Shown: positions 8,489 to 16,353 of the stretch, in pieces
Position numbering within the stretch: the first letter of the stretch is position 1
How the letters are laid out: the number at the start of each line of letters is the position of its first letter
Origin: Deltaproteobacteria bacterium
Lineage (GTDB): Bacteria; Desulfobacterota; GWC2-55-46; JADFVP01
Assembly (NCBI GenBank): GCA_029262515.1
Contig: JAJCZH010000027.1
Span: 52,035 to 116,034 of the forward strand
DNA: 64,000 bases
Direction of reading: 5' to 3'
Translations under genes and position numbers: made by a program
The notes under the pieces: model-generated
The model's database searches: none
The model's input: only the letters and a program-made list of their open reading frames with translations
Told to the model about the DNA's origin: nothing

Positions 8489-9175
8489 GTGATAGAGACC
8501 GAAGAGATAGGTAGATTAGCTCGCGAGTTGAGTGCGAAGCTCGAGTTGCTGAGGGCATCCGGGGTAGATGAGTGCCTTGTGCAAAGAAGGACTCTGGAAG
8601 AGATTAATATTGAGGTGCAAGCGTGTCGCAGCTGTTTTTCTTCTGAGTCTGGGGCTGAGCCGTTGGTTGAATCTGCGGCAGGGTCGCAGGAGCAGCTTGC
8701 CTCTATCGGCGTCGGCACCGGTACGTCCGGGCTCTTTATAGTGGTTGAGAGGCCGTTTGCTGATGAGCCCGGCGCAGAGACGTACGCGGGCGAAGAGGGC
8801 GGGCTTTTAAAAGATATTATAACCAAAGGCCTGAAACTCGAACCCGAAGAGGTCTATATCTCTTTTATAGTCAAGTGCCCGGACACAGAGGGCAAGGTTG
8901 AGGGTAAAGAAGTTCTTGCCTCCTGCCTGCCGTATCTTCTCGAAGAGATCGAGCTCATAAGGCCGAAGGTGCTCCTATGCTTCGGCGCTCCGGTTGCAGA
9001 GGTGCTGCATGGGCCGTCCGTTAAAAGCGCTTCCCCCGGAAGCGCTTTTAAGAACCTAGGCGGAACAAAGGTCAAATCGACTTATTCCCTTGGCGAGCTT
9101 ATCAGGGAGCCCTCCCTAAAACGCGCAGCCTGGAACGATATAAAAGAGGTGGTCACGGAACTTAAGGGCCGTTAA
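8489..9175 (+). CDS. Uracil-DNA glycosylase superfamily protein (family 4-like) with altered active site
   Basis: A 228-residue protein of the family 4 (iron-sulphur) uracil-DNA glycosylase fold. The four cluster cysteines are kept: C46 and C49 (CRSC), C130 (VKCP) and C146 (SCLPYL). The central block IRPKVLLCFGAPVAEVL matches the family. The catalytic motifs are not kept: the usual GExPG(E)xED near residue 85 reads VERPFADEP, and the usual PTxHPSYLLR near residue 198 reads STYSLGELIR, without the His. About 60 residues between the CxxC and the first core strand are a variable linker. The start is GTG at 8489, with GAGGGA eight bases upstream. Binding of damaged or uracil DNA without normal cleavage, or a different substrate, are both possible. 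Confidence 0.82.
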   Translation: MIETEEIGRLARELSAKLELLRASGVDECLVQRRTLEEINIEVQACRSCFSSESGAEPLVESAAGSQEQLASIGVGTGTSGLFIVVERPFADEPGAETYAGEEGGLLKDIITKGLKLEPEEVYISFIVKCPDTEGKVEGKEVLASCLPYLLEEIELIRPKVLLCFGAPVAEVLHGPSVKSASPGSAFKNLGGTKVKSTYSLGELIREPSLKRAAWNDIKEVVTELKGR

Positions 9176-9187
9176 TTTCCGCTTCTG

Positions 9188-9222
9188 TTGGCATCCTTCT
9201 CTTTTTCTGATAAAATTTATAT
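9188..9222 (+). promoter_or_regulatory. Leaderless promoter for nfeD
   Basis: TTGGCA (9188-9193), 17-base spacer, TAAAAT (9211-9216), six bases, then ATG at 9223. Both boxes match consensus at five of six. Initiation would fall at or next to the A of the start codon, and there is no Shine-Dalgarno. Confidence 0.7.
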
Positions 9223-10542
9223 ATGTACTTGAAGTCATCACTTCAGACTCTCTTGCTCTTTGCATTCTTTGTGCTTGTAGCCGGGTTAACTCTGCCTGTC
9301 CCGGATCTTTATGCGGCGGAGCAGGTTAAAAGAGTCCATTACGTAGAGGTCGAAGGCGTTGTCAGCCCGGTCATGGCCGAGTATCTTCTGCGTTCGATAC
9401 GGGATGCCTCGGAGCAGGGCGCCGAGGCGGTAGTAATTCAGCTAGACACTCCGGGCGGACTCGACCTTTCGATGCGTAAAATCGTTAAAGAGATGCTCGC
9501 TTCCGAACTTCCCATTATCGTCTACGTGGCCCCGTCGGGGTCGCGCGCGGCCTCTGCCGGGGTATTCATAACCTATGCGGCCAATGTCGCTGCAATGGCT
9601 CCGGGCACAAATATAGGCTCGGCCCATCCGGTCGCCTTGGGCGGGGGTGAGATGGACGAGACGATGGTCAAGAAGGTCGAAAATGATGCCGCAGCTTACA
9701 TAAAGGGAATTGCAACCAAGCGCGGCAGGAACGCGGAGTGGGCTGAAAAGGCGGTGAGGCAGAGTCTCAATATAACCGCTGAAGAGGCGGTAAAGTTGAA
9801 GGTCATAGATTTTATGGCTGAAAATAGAGACGAACTGCTCGAAAAACTGGACGGCAGACGCGTGCTCTTGCCGTCCGGAGAGCGGAGCCTTGCGACAATG
9901 GGCGCCACGGTTTTAGAGGTGCAGATGGACCTCAGGCTAAGGCTGCTCGACGCCATATCGAACCCGAACGTTGCTTACATACTTATGATGATCGGGCTTG
10001 TCGGCATCTACTTCGAGCTCTCCAGCCCTGGAGCGATCTTTCCGGGCGTTGTTGGCGCCATCTCTTTGGTGCTCGCCTTCTACTCTTTTCAGACCCTTTC
10101 GATAAACTACGCAGGGCTTCTGCTCATCGGGCTTGCGATTGTCTTCTTTATTGTTGAACTCAGCGTGGTCAGCTACGGGCTTTTAACTGTTGCGGGCCTC
10201 GTCTCTTTGGTGCTCGGCTCGCTCATGCTCTTCGACACCCCGGACCAGTTCGTTGAACTCTCTATCTGGGTCGTGCTGCCCACCGTCCTCTTTATGTCGG
10301 CCTTGATACTCGGCACCGGTTACTTTGCGCTGCGCATTTATCGTAAAAGACCTGTTAGCGGTATCGAGGGTTTTATAGGCGAAGAGGGTACCGCGGTTGA
10401 ACGATTCGGTAGGGGCGCAACAGGCAAGGTCTTTGTAGACGGCGAGTACTGGAATGCCGAGAGCGCAGATGAGATAGCGCTGGACTGCAGGGTAAGGGTA
10501 GTTGAGGTAAAGGGACTTAAATTACTGGTCGAGAAGGTCTAA
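9223..10542 (+). CDS. nfeD: NfeD-type membrane serine protease (ClpP class)
   Basis: A 439-residue membrane-bound protease of the long NfeD type, which cuts stomatin/slipin proteins in characterised archaeal homologues. Order: signal peptide (residues 1-32), ClpP-like domain (35-210) with the nucleophile Ser111 in SRAASAGVF and a likely general-base Lys176 in WAEKAVRQ, four or so membrane helices (about 235-375), and a C-terminal OB-fold NfeD domain (about 380-439). The catalytic pair is intact. The partner slipin starts 70 bases downstream, the classic nfeD-slipin operon, suggesting a role in membrane microdomain quality control. The ATG is predicted to sit at the 5' end of the mRNA. Confidence 0.95.
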   Translation: MYLKSSLQTLLLFAFFVLVAGLTLPVPDLYAAEQVKRVHYVEVEGVVSPVMAEYLLRSIRDASEQGAEAVVIQLDTPGGLDLSMRKIVKEMLASELPIIVYVAPSGSRAASAGVFITYAANVAAMAPGTNIGSAHPVALGGGEMDETMVKKVENDAAAYIKGIATKRGRNAEWAEKAVRQSLNITAEEAVKLKVIDFMAENRDELLEKLDGRRVLLPSGERSLATMGATVLEVQMDLRLRLLDAISNPNVAYILMMIGLVGIYFELSSPGAIFPGVVGAISLVLAFYSFQTLSINYAGLLLIGLAIVFFIVELSVVSYGLLTVAGLVSLVLGSLMLFDTPDQFVELSIWVVLPTVLFMSALILGTGYFALRIYRKRPVSGIEGFIGEEGTAVERFGRGATGKVFVDGEYWNAESADEIALDCRVRVVEVKGLKLLVEKV

Positions 10543-10612
10543 AGATGAACCTGCCGACTTTTTTTATTCATACGGTTTTTTTGACCTGTTTATATAGAAA
10601 GGAAGGTGTCAA

Positions 10613-11437
10613 ATGCAGTTCGGTATGAGTTCGGGCCTGATAGTTCTGTTGATTCTGGTCCTGATGTTCCTCTTCTCGGCGATCAAGGTGTTGAGGGAGT
10701 ACGAACGCGGCGTGGTCTTCTTTCTCGGCAAGTACCAGTCGGTAAAGGGACCCGGCCTTATTATCATTATCCCTGTGGTGCAGAAGATGGTCAGGATCAG
10801 CTTGAGGACCGTTGCCATGGATGTGCCGCCGCAGGAGGTCATTACAAAGGATAACGTATCGGTCAGCATCAATGCCGTTATTTACTTCAGGGTCGTTGCG
10901 CCGGACAAGTCCGTGATAGCGATTGAGAATTACCTCTATGCGACGAGCCAGCTCGCACAGACTACCCTGCGCAGCGTCTGCGGCCAGGCCGAGCTTGATG
11001 AGCTGCTGGTTGAACGGGAGAAGATCAATAAGCATATTCAGGGGATACTAGACCGGCAGACCGACCCGTGGGGCATTAAGGTCGGTATAGTCGAGGTAAA
11101 GGCGATAGACCTGCCCGAAGAGATGAAGAGGGCGATGGCCAAGCAGGCCGAGGCAGAAAGAGAGAAGAGGGCGAAGATAATTCACGCCGAGGGCGAGCTG
11201 CTCGCCTCTGAGAAGATTTTAGGAGCTTCCGAGCAACTGAGCAAAAACCCGGTGGCCCTTCAGTTGCGGTACCTCCAGACCCTTACCGAGGTTGCCGTGG
11301 AGAAGAACTCGACGACGATCTTCCCTTTGCCTATCGATCTGATAAAACCGTTTTTACATTTGGCCGAGAAGATGTCGCCTGCGGAGCAGGTTCCGTCCAA
11401 GGTCCCATCCAAGGTTCCATCTAACGAGAGTGAGTGA
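10613..11437 (+). CDS. Slipin/stomatin-like SPFH-domain protein
   Basis: A 274-residue SPFH protein. It has an N-terminal membrane segment (residues 6-24), then the SPFH/band 7 domain with [16 protein letters not shown] entry ([13 protein letters not shown]), [14 protein letters not shown] and a [17 protein letters not shown] helix, followed by a charged coiled-coil ([21 protein letters not shown], residues about 175-195) that drives oligomerisation. The tail contains three copies of VPSK/N. GGAAGG lies six bases before the ATG. It is the presumed substrate and partner of the upstream NfeD protease. Confidence 0.95.
   Translation: MQFGMSSGLIVLLILVLMFLFSAIKVLREYERGVVFFLGKYQSVKGPGLIIIIPVVQKMVRISLRTVAMDVPPQEVITKDNVSVSINAVIYFRVVAPDKSVIAIENYLYATSQLAQTTLRSVCGQAELDELLVEREKINKHIQGILDRQTDPWGIKVGIVEVKAIDLPEEMKRAMAKQAEAEREKRAKIIHAEGELLASEKILGASEQLSKNPVALQLRYLQTLTEVAVEKNSTTIFPLPIDLIKPFLHLAEKMSPAEQVPSKVPSKVPSNESE
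11390..11425 (+). repeat. Three 12-base tandem repeats in the slipin 3' end
   Basis: Imperfect units of the form GTTCC(G/A)TC(C/T)AA(G/C) encode [12 protein letters not shown] near the C-terminus. A coding microsatellite of this type can vary in copy number without changing frame. Confidence 0.8.
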
Positions 11438-11478
11438 AAGTGAATGAAAGTAAGCAAGGCAAGTAAGCAGGGAGAAGC

Positions 11479-12159
11479 ATGAAGACGGAAACGGCGGCAG
11501 GTCATAGAAAGAGGCTCCGGCAGCGTTTCTCAAAAAACCGGCTCAACGGTTTTCATGACTACGAAGTAGTAGAGCTTCTGCTGACGTACGCAATACCGAG
11601 AAGAGACGTCAAACCGATTGCCAAGTCTCTTCTTCGCCGGTTCGGGTCGCTCCACAAGGTTTTTGAGGCGACGGGGAAGGAGCTATCCGAGGTAGAGGGC
11701 ATTGGCGAGAATGCGGCTACGCTTTTGACGCTCTTAAAACCGGTGACTGCGGAGTACATGAGCGCAAGGCCGGAAAAGAGGGCCAAAATATCTTCATCAA
11801 ATGAGGCGGTGATAATCGCAAGGGAGAATGCTACAGTCTCCGGCGCGTTGAGCACGCTCTACCTCAACACCAAGAATGAGGTACTTTATGTCGAGGAGGC
11901 GACCGAGGCCTACGGCTCCGACCTATCTATTAAACCGAAGGCGATAATCGAAGCTGCAATAGAGAAGAACGCCAAGTCGATAATCTTTGTCCGTACGCTC
12001 GGGACAGATGCTCCGGCGCCAAAGAACGTTGAGGCCGGGGAGCTTGCGGCGATCAAGTCCGTAGAGAGCGCGGCCGGTACGCTCGACATAGCGGTGCACG
12101 ACTATATAATCTCATCCGACACGGAACACCTGAGTGCGCGCGAAGAGGGGTATCTATAA
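11479..12159 (+). CDS. RadC-like protein without the metal-binding motif
   Basis: A 226-residue RadC/JAB-type protein. The N-terminal helix-hairpin-helix segment (EVEGIGENAATLL) and the start of the JAMM domain (STLYLNTKNEVLYVEE, then IKPKAIIEAAIEKNAKSIIFV) align with RadC. Where functional family members have HNHPSGxxxPSxxD, this one has RTLGTDAPAPKNVEAGE (residues 172-188), so both zinc His residues and the Asp are absent, and the C-terminal DHIIIG is reduced to HDYIIS. GGGAGAAGC precedes the ATG. The metallopeptidase chemistry proposed for this fold should not be possible. A second radC with an intact motif lies at 31240, so this copy may be a diverged regulator. Confidence 0.85.
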   Translation: MKTETAAGHRKRLRQRFSKNRLNGFHDYEVVELLLTYAIPRRDVKPIAKSLLRRFGSLHKVFEATGKELSEVEGIGENAATLLTLLKPVTAEYMSARPEKRAKISSSNEAVIIARENATVSGALSTLYLNTKNEVLYVEEATEAYGSDLSIKPKAIIEAAIEKNAKSIIFVRTLGTDAPAPKNVEAGELAAIKSVESAAGTLDIAVHDYIISSDTEHLSAREEGYL

Positions 12160-12204
12160 GTTGACTGTCGAGTGAGCAGGTTGTGCTGTCCAATCGTCTT
12201 CGTA

Positions 12205-12948
12205 TTACCTTCGCGCTTTGAGAGTTTTTATCAGATACTGCCTCGCGTCATCCGTCGCTTTTTTCACCGTATAACCGCGCGCAAGACCGGTGGCAAGGGC
12301 GCTGGAGAAGATGCAGCCCGTGCCGTGGAAGCGTTCTTTCCTGCCCTTCAGGCGCACGCCTTTGAAGTGAGAAAACTGCTTATTCCTGCTGTTGAAAAGT
12401 ATATCCGTTGGCGGGCCTGCAACGTGGCCTCCGGTTACAACTACCGCCTCTGGCCCGAACCCCTGTATCTTCTCTGCGGCCCGCTCCATGTCTGACAAGT
12501 CTTTAATCTTTTCGCCCGAGAGCACCTCGGCCTCGTTGATGTTCGGCGTAACAACCCGTACCAGAGGCAGCAACTTAATAATCTCGGCCTCACCTTTTTT
12601 GTCTACCAGCCTGCGCCCCGAACTTGATCGCAAGACAGGGTCGAGCACGATATTTTTGAGCCCCTCTTTTTTTAGCAGCCTGATAAGCATGTTCACTATT
12701 TCAAAGCTGCCGAGCATGCCGATCTTTATTGCGTCGAAATCGGCTTCGGCTAGCAGGGTTAGTATCTCCTGCCGTACGAACTTAGGGTCAATCGGCAGTA
12801 CGGTAACAACTGTGCTTCGGTTTTGCGCGGTGAGCGCGGTAATAGCCGCCACGCCGTCTGCGCCGAGGTCGCCGAAGGTCTTAAGGTCGGCGCTCACACC
12901 TGCCCAGCCCGACGGGTCGAAACCGGCTATAGTTAAAACTCTCTTCAT
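12205..12948 (-). CDS. thiD: Hydroxymethylpyrimidine/phosphomethylpyrimidine kinase
   Basis: A 247-residue ribokinase-fold kinase that phosphorylates HMP and HMP-phosphate in thiamine synthesis. It shows TIAGFDPSGWAGVSADLKTF at the N-terminus (the usual SDSSGGAGIQADLK site, with GFDPSGWAG here), AITALTAQN, IKIGMLGS, VLDPVLRSSSG, TPNINEAEVL and the anion-hole GTGC near residue 218. It is convergent with radC. Only 23 bases separate it from the DUF445 gene upstream on the same strand, so the two are probably cotranscribed. There is no room for a TPP riboswitch immediately upstream. The Trp in place of the family Gly at GWAG is slightly unusual. Confidence 0.95.
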   Translation of the reverse strand: MKRVLTIAGFDPSGWAGVSADLKTFGDLGADGVAAITALTAQNRSTVVTVLPIDPKFVRQEILTLLAEADFDAIKIGMLGSFEIVNMLIRLLKKEGLKNIVLDPVLRSSSGRRLVDKKGEAEIIKLLPLVRVVTPNINEAEVLSGEKIKDLSDMERAAEKIQGFGPEAVVVTGGHVAGPPTDILFNSRNKQFSHFKGVRLKGRKERFHGTGCIFSSALATGLARGYTVKKATDDARQYLIKTLKARR

Positions 12949-12971
12949 GTCCTTATTTCCATGTACCGGTT

Positions 12972-13595
12972 CTACAGCACGATGTAGAAGATTATCGCCT
13001 GAATCACGCCGATTAGAAAACCCATCAGCCCGCCGAGGTATTCGAGGTGCTTGAGCTCTTTTGAAATAAAATCGGTCAAGAGCCCCTCAAAACTCATCAG
13101 GTCTAGCTTGTCTATCTTTGAGACCATCATATCCTGCAGGTCGAGGTTCTCTCTGAATTTCGAAGCGAGGTCGCCTTTCTTTTTATCTATCTGCTTCAAT
13201 ACCTCTTTGGTCAGCAGGTACTTGATATGGTAGGTAAGGTTCTCGGTTACGAGGCCGACGACCGGAAGTTTCTTCAATCTGTTGGAAGAGAGGCGGTGCT
13301 CGACGAGGTCTTCGAGTACATGCTCCACCTCCTTCTTCCACTCGATGCTCTTTAACATCTCCGCAATATCTTCGCTTGAAAGTATCTCGCGTTCAATCGA
13401 CTTTGCTATAGACCTGGCAATCTCTTTGCGCCGTTTGGGGATAAGGCCCTGAAATTTCAGTCCGAAGATCGATACCGGGGTATGGGGCCTGAAGAGCAGT
13501 TTTATAGCGACGTAGTTCGTCAGCCACCCTATGGCCGCGCCGACAAGCGGCGGCAACAGAAGCGTATAGATTGAGAGTGTGCTTGCAGAGTCCAT
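12972..13595 (-). CDS. DUF445 family membrane protein
   Basis: A 207-residue protein of the DUF445 (YheB-like) family, function unknown. It starts with a membrane segment containing the family hallmark GAAIGWLTNYVAIKLLFRP, continues GLKFQGLIPKRRKEIARSI, then a long charged helical region of about 120 residues, and ends in a second membrane helix (GFLIGVIQAIIFYIVL), giving a hairpin-like topology. I chose the ATG at 13595; a TTG at 13601 is in frame but has no better ribosome-binding site. It is immediately upstream of thiD on the minus strand. Single-copy DUF445 proteins are common in this type of genome. Confidence 0.88.
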   Translation of the reverse strand: MDSASTLSIYTLLLPPLVGAAIGWLTNYVAIKLLFRPHTPVSIFGLKFQGLIPKRRKEIARSIAKSIEREILSSEDIAEMLKSIEWKKEVEHVLEDLVEHRLSSNRLKKLPVVGLVTENLTYHIKYLLTKEVLKQIDKKKGDLASKFRENLDLQDMMVSKIDKLDLMSFEGLLTDFISKELKHLEYLGGLMGFLIGVIQAIIFYIVL

Positions 13596-13758
13596 TAACA
13601 ATCACCATCAAAGCAAAGGGTATAGAGAAACCTTGCCATTAAAAGTCCGAGTCGATCTATTTTACGTTAAACGGGGGTAAAAATATAGGGGTGAATACGG
13701 GTACGGCGGTATCGGTAAAAAATTGAGGCTGGAGCAGATTGAATGGGCAGGGGCAGGG

Positions 13759-14037
13759 TCAGGCGAACTCTTTGGTCTTGGCGAGTTCCTCTTCAAAGTA
13801 CTTTTTGTACATGATCTCCCACTCGCGGCTTCCTTCGGGAATGTGGCGCGAAAGAGAGCGGATCTTCTGCCGCGCCGCATCCTCTGCCCGCTCCTCAACG
13901 GCAAAGAAGGAGTGAATGACATCCTTTATCTCCTTTAGCGCCTTGTTGTCGTCGGTAAAGTCCGCAAGGTCGTCGTTCCAGACGCCGTCGAAGATAAGGT
14001 GGGATATATGGGAGATCCTGTCTTCCGAGAGTCTCAT
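13759..14037 (-). CDS. DUF507 family protein, second copy
   Basis: A 92-residue soluble protein of DUF507, a family of unknown function. It begins MRLSEDRISHISHLIFDGVW, the family's N-terminal signature, and is otherwise rich in charged helix. Its ATG overlaps the stop of the upstream DUF507 gene by four bases (ATGA), so the two are translationally coupled. It differs from its neighbour in keeping an acidic central segment (DDLADFTDDNKALKEI). The pair likely forms a hetero-oligomer; this is inference from coupling only. Confidence 0.88.
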   Translation of the reverse strand: MRLSEDRISHISHLIFDGVWNDDLADFTDDNKALKEIKDVIHSFFAVEERAEDAARQKIRSLSRHIPEGSREWEIMYKKYFEEELAKTKEFA

Positions 14038-14315
14038 ATGATCAGTTCCCTCTCTCTTACGAGCTTGCCTTTTATCATGTTGAAGAGTTTTCTGTAGTCC
14101 GCGCCCTCGGAGTCGAGTTCGGCGGAGTGGGCCTTTATCATACTCTCAACCTCTGCGTCGAGCGCCTCTTCGGCTCTTAAGTCGGCCAGAATAGCTGCTT
14201 CGATGCGCGCGCGTACCTTCACCTCTTCTGTTTTGAAAAGGATGAGCTCTCTGTTCTTTAACCGTTGGAGAACAAGCCCGGCGATTTTGTCTACTATTTC
14301 GTTCGGAATACGCAT
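14034..14315 (-). CDS. DUF507 family protein, first copy
   Basis: A 93-residue DUF507 protein starting MRIPNEIVDKIAGLVLQRL and ending KLFNMIKGKLVRERELII, alpha-helical and highly charged. The frame is open further upstream to 14384, but homology begins at the ATG at 14315 and a promoter (TTGCTT, 17 bases, TATATT) ends exactly six bases before it, so the message is predicted to be leaderless. It is followed by the second copy with a four-base overlap. Function is unknown for the family. Confidence 0.88.
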   Translation of the reverse strand: MRIPNEIVDKIAGLVLQRLKNRELILFKTEEVKVRARIEAAILADLRAEEALDAEVESMIKAHSAELDSEGADYRKLFNMIKGKLVRERELII

Positions 14316-14350
14316 AAGTGCAATATAGCACTGTAGAAAGTTGAAAGCAA
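14316..14350 (-). promoter_or_regulatory. Leaderless promoter for the DUF507 pair
   Basis: On the minus strand: TTGCTT (14350-14345), 17-base spacer, TATATT (14327-14322), six bases, ATG at 14315. No Shine-Dalgarno. The -35 is weak (three of six), the -10 strong (five of six). Confidence 0.55.
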
Positions 14351-14391
14351 GGGGTGCGACAGGCGTACCGGAAAAACGCGCCATCCAGCTA

Positions 14392-14420
14392 TTGACTATG
14401 CGGAATATTTGTTTTATAAG
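14392..14420 (+). promoter_or_regulatory. Promoter for the PA2779-like gene
   Basis: TTGACT (14392-14397), exactly 17 bases, TATAAG (14415-14420). Each box matches at five of six. A start near 14427 gives a leader of about 87 bases ending in GGGGGAG eight bases before the ATG at 14514. Confidence 0.7.
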
Positions 14421-14513
14421 TGTAGCAATGTTAAACTGTATAAGCCGTATCTTTTGTACGTTTTGATAAGAGTTAAAAAGAGTTCAAACAGAAGAATAGG
14501 GGGAGATTCTATT

Positions 14514-14930
14514 ATGAACTGGGTTAAGAGCTGGTACTTCAAGCAGATTGCCCTTATGCTTGCGTTTGCTGTTTTATGTATAGCGGCCGTTCCCGCGCAG
14601 AGTCTGGCGTATGTGGTCGGAACCGATACGCTTAAGGGCTCGGACGTTATTATTATATCGAGCGACAGAGCCACGGACTTGGAGAGGGTTCAGCGTACGC
14701 TTGAGTCGAAGATTGTCAAGAACAGGCTCTCGGAGCTCGGCTTTTCAGCAGATGAGGTAAACGAGAGGCTCGAAAGTCTGACCGATGCGGACTTGCATCA
14801 CTTTGCGGCTCAGATAGATAATCTCAACCCCGGCGGCGGTCTTGTCAGCGGGCTCGGAGCGCTTCTTATTATCGCGCTCTTGATCCTAGTAGTGCTAAAG
14901 ATTACGGATCGCAAGATCATCATCAAGTAG
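14514..14930 (+). CDS. PA2779 family protein (exported, membrane-anchored)
   Basis: A 138-residue protein resembling the PA2779 family of Pseudomonas, function unknown. It has an N-terminal signal segment ending near AQSLA (residues about 10-32), a soluble stretch of short helices with the pattern ERVQRTLESKIVKNRLSELG, EVNERLESLTDADLHHFA, then GGGLVSGLGALLIIALLILVVL-like membrane helix (about 108-130) and a basic tail (KITDRKIIIK). I chose the ATG at 14514 for its strong GGGGGAG ribosome-binding site; the frame is open further upstream. It lies directly before a C39-type peptidase lipoprotein, as PA2779 lies beside the PA2778 peptidase, which supports both assignments. Confidence 0.82.
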   Translation: MNWVKSWYFKQIALMLAFAVLCIAAVPAQSLAYVVGTDTLKGSDVIIISSDRATDLERVQRTLESKIVKNRLSELGFSADEVNERLESLTDADLHHFAAQIDNLNPGGGLVSGLGALLIIALLILVVLKITDRKIIIK

Positions 14931-14973
14931 GTCTCTTTTAAGGCCTGTTTAGGTTTTAGATATTTGACAAGTG

Positions 14974-15007
14974 CGGGCCGGCGCTTTTTTTGGTGCCGGC
15001 CCGTTTT
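14974..15007 (+). terminator. Intrinsic terminator after the PA2779-like gene
   Basis: A nine-pair perfect stem CGGGCCGGC/GCCGGCCCG (14974-14982 with 14995-15003) followed by TTTT. It partly separates the PA2779-like gene from the peptidase gene, so their ratio may be set here. Confidence 0.85.
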
Positions 15008-15063
15008 CTTTGTCTCCATAAACGAGTACCCGCAGAGCTTGATATAAGAGCGTGGAGGGCGCG

Positions 15064-15654
15064 GTGTTTCTTAGAAGAGTTTTTCTTCTCTTTTCTTGCC
15101 TCTTTCTTTTTACTCTTCCGGGCTGCATAGGGCTCGATTCCATGACGGTAATAGAGAGTATTCGCACAACTCCCGAGAGCGGTGCTTATATTGAGGACGT
15201 TCCTTTTTTTGCTCAAGACGCTCAGATGTGCGGCCCTTCAGCGCTTGCAAGCGTGATGAACTACAAAAATCTAGCGTATGTCTCGCCTGTAGAGATCGCA
15301 ACAGAGGTTTACTCTGAGAAGCTGCGCGGCACGTTGCCGCCAGATATGCTTATCTATGCGCGTAAATACGGTTTTAATGCCGAGCTCTATTACGGCGGGT
15401 TTGAGGATTTGAAGGAGAAGCTCAATAAGGGCATTCCGCTGATACTTTTTTTAAATCTCGGGCTCGATATCTACCCTGTCGGCCACTACATAGTCGCAGT
15501 CGGTTACTCCGATAGCGAGGCGGCGGTTATAGCGCACTCCGGCCTCTACAAGGAACTGGCCTACAGTTACGGCAGACTTGAGAAGGTTTGGAGTAAAACC
15601 GGGTATTCGACCATGGTAATTGCCCCGGGCTCAACGTCGAACAGTGCGGATTAA
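15064..15654 (+). CDS. C39-type cysteine peptidase lipoprotein (PA2778-like)
   Basis: A 196-residue lipoprotein with a papain-like C39 peptidase domain. The signal peptide ends in a lipobox FTLPGC (Cys near residue 21). The domain shows the active Cys in QMCGPSALASVMNY, the oxyanion Gln just upstream (FFAQDAQMC), and the active His in GHYIVAVGYSD, followed by AHSG. I chose the GTG at 15064 because GGAGGG lies four bases upstream; the GTG at 15052 overlaps that site. In Pseudomonas PA2778 the peptidase and TPR repeats are one protein; here the TPR part is the next gene, 21 bases downstream. The peptidase acts outside the inner membrane. Its substrate is unknown; the adjacent PA2779-like protein is a reasonable candidate. 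Confidence 0.85.
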   Translation: MFLRRVFLLFSCLFLFTLPGCIGLDSMTVIESIRTTPESGAYIEDVPFFAQDAQMCGPSALASVMNYKNLAYVSPVEIATEVYSEKLRGTLPPDMLIYARKYGFNAELYYGGFEDLKEKLNKGIPLILFLNLGLDIYPVGHYIVAVGYSDSEAAVIAHSGLYKELAYSYGRLEKVWSKTGYSTMVIAPGSTSNSAD

Positions 15655-15675
15655 TTTTTTCTCGGAGTCAGGCTG

Positions 15676-16308
15676 ATGAGCGGTCTTTACAAATGGAACG
15701 AAAATATAGTTTTACTCTTGCTCTCACTGACGGTACTTATGGCCTCGTGCGCCTATTCCCCGAACGGAGCCCCGGAGTCGCTTACCCCGAAGGAGCACCT
15801 GGAACTCGCTGCTGTTTATGAAGCGAAAGGCGAGGTCGACCGTGCGCTCAAACGGTACCTGTTGGCTATTGAGGTCGATAAGTTGAACCCGGAAGCCTAC
15901 TTCGCTTATGCGAACCTCAATATGAAGATCGGCAAGTTCGACCCTGCCCTGAAAGCGTACAAAAAGGCGATAGAGCTAAAGTCGGAAAGCGGGATTTATC
16001 GTAACAACCTCGGCTGGCTCTATATGGAGCTGGGTAAGTATAAGAAGGCTATAGGGTTGGTCGAGAAGGCGATAGAGATTGACCCTGAAAGGGTCTACAT
16101 CTACCGCGATACGCTCGGTGTGATACTTATGGGGCAGAAGAGTTACGAGGCTGCATTAGAGAATATGGAGGCTGCCGTAGCCGCTACGCCCGCGAAAGAT
16201 TCAAACGCGCTCTTGGCGATATACGGGCACATGGTCGAGCTTCACAGGGCTCGCGGGGACAGCAGTGCCGAGGCCGAGGCGCAGATGTGGATAGATGCCA
16301 TAAAGTAG
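15676..16308 (+). CDS. TPR-repeat lipoprotein
   Basis: A 210-residue lipoprotein with lipobox LMASC after an N-terminal hydrophobic stretch and four to five tetratricopeptide repeats from residue 38 (HLELAAVYEAKGEVDRALKRY; PEAYFAYANLNMKIGKFDPALKAYKKAIEL; GIYRNNLGWLYMELGKYKKAI; and a degenerate fourth). TPR solenoids bind partner proteins. It follows the C39 peptidase by 21 bases and has GGAG before the ATG, so it is probably the split-off TPR half of a PA2778-like protein and may present substrates to the peptidase. Confidence 0.88.
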   Translation: MSGLYKWNENIVLLLLSLTVLMASCAYSPNGAPESLTPKEHLELAAVYEAKGEVDRALKRYLLAIEVDKLNPEAYFAYANLNMKIGKFDPALKAYKKAIELKSESGIYRNNLGWLYMELGKYKKAIGLVEKAIEIDPERVYIYRDTLGVILMGQKSYEAALENMEAAVAATPAKDSNALLAIYGHMVELHRARGDSSAEAEAQMWIDAIK

Positions 16309-16353
16309 TTTTTTTGTGCAGTATTTGAGTAGAAACGGGAGGTTATTTTTAGT

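Noticed and set aside
12949..12971. TPP riboswitch before thiD
   Set aside because: Only 23 bases separate thiD from the upstream gene, too short for the aptamer, and no conserved CTGAGA-type element is visible.
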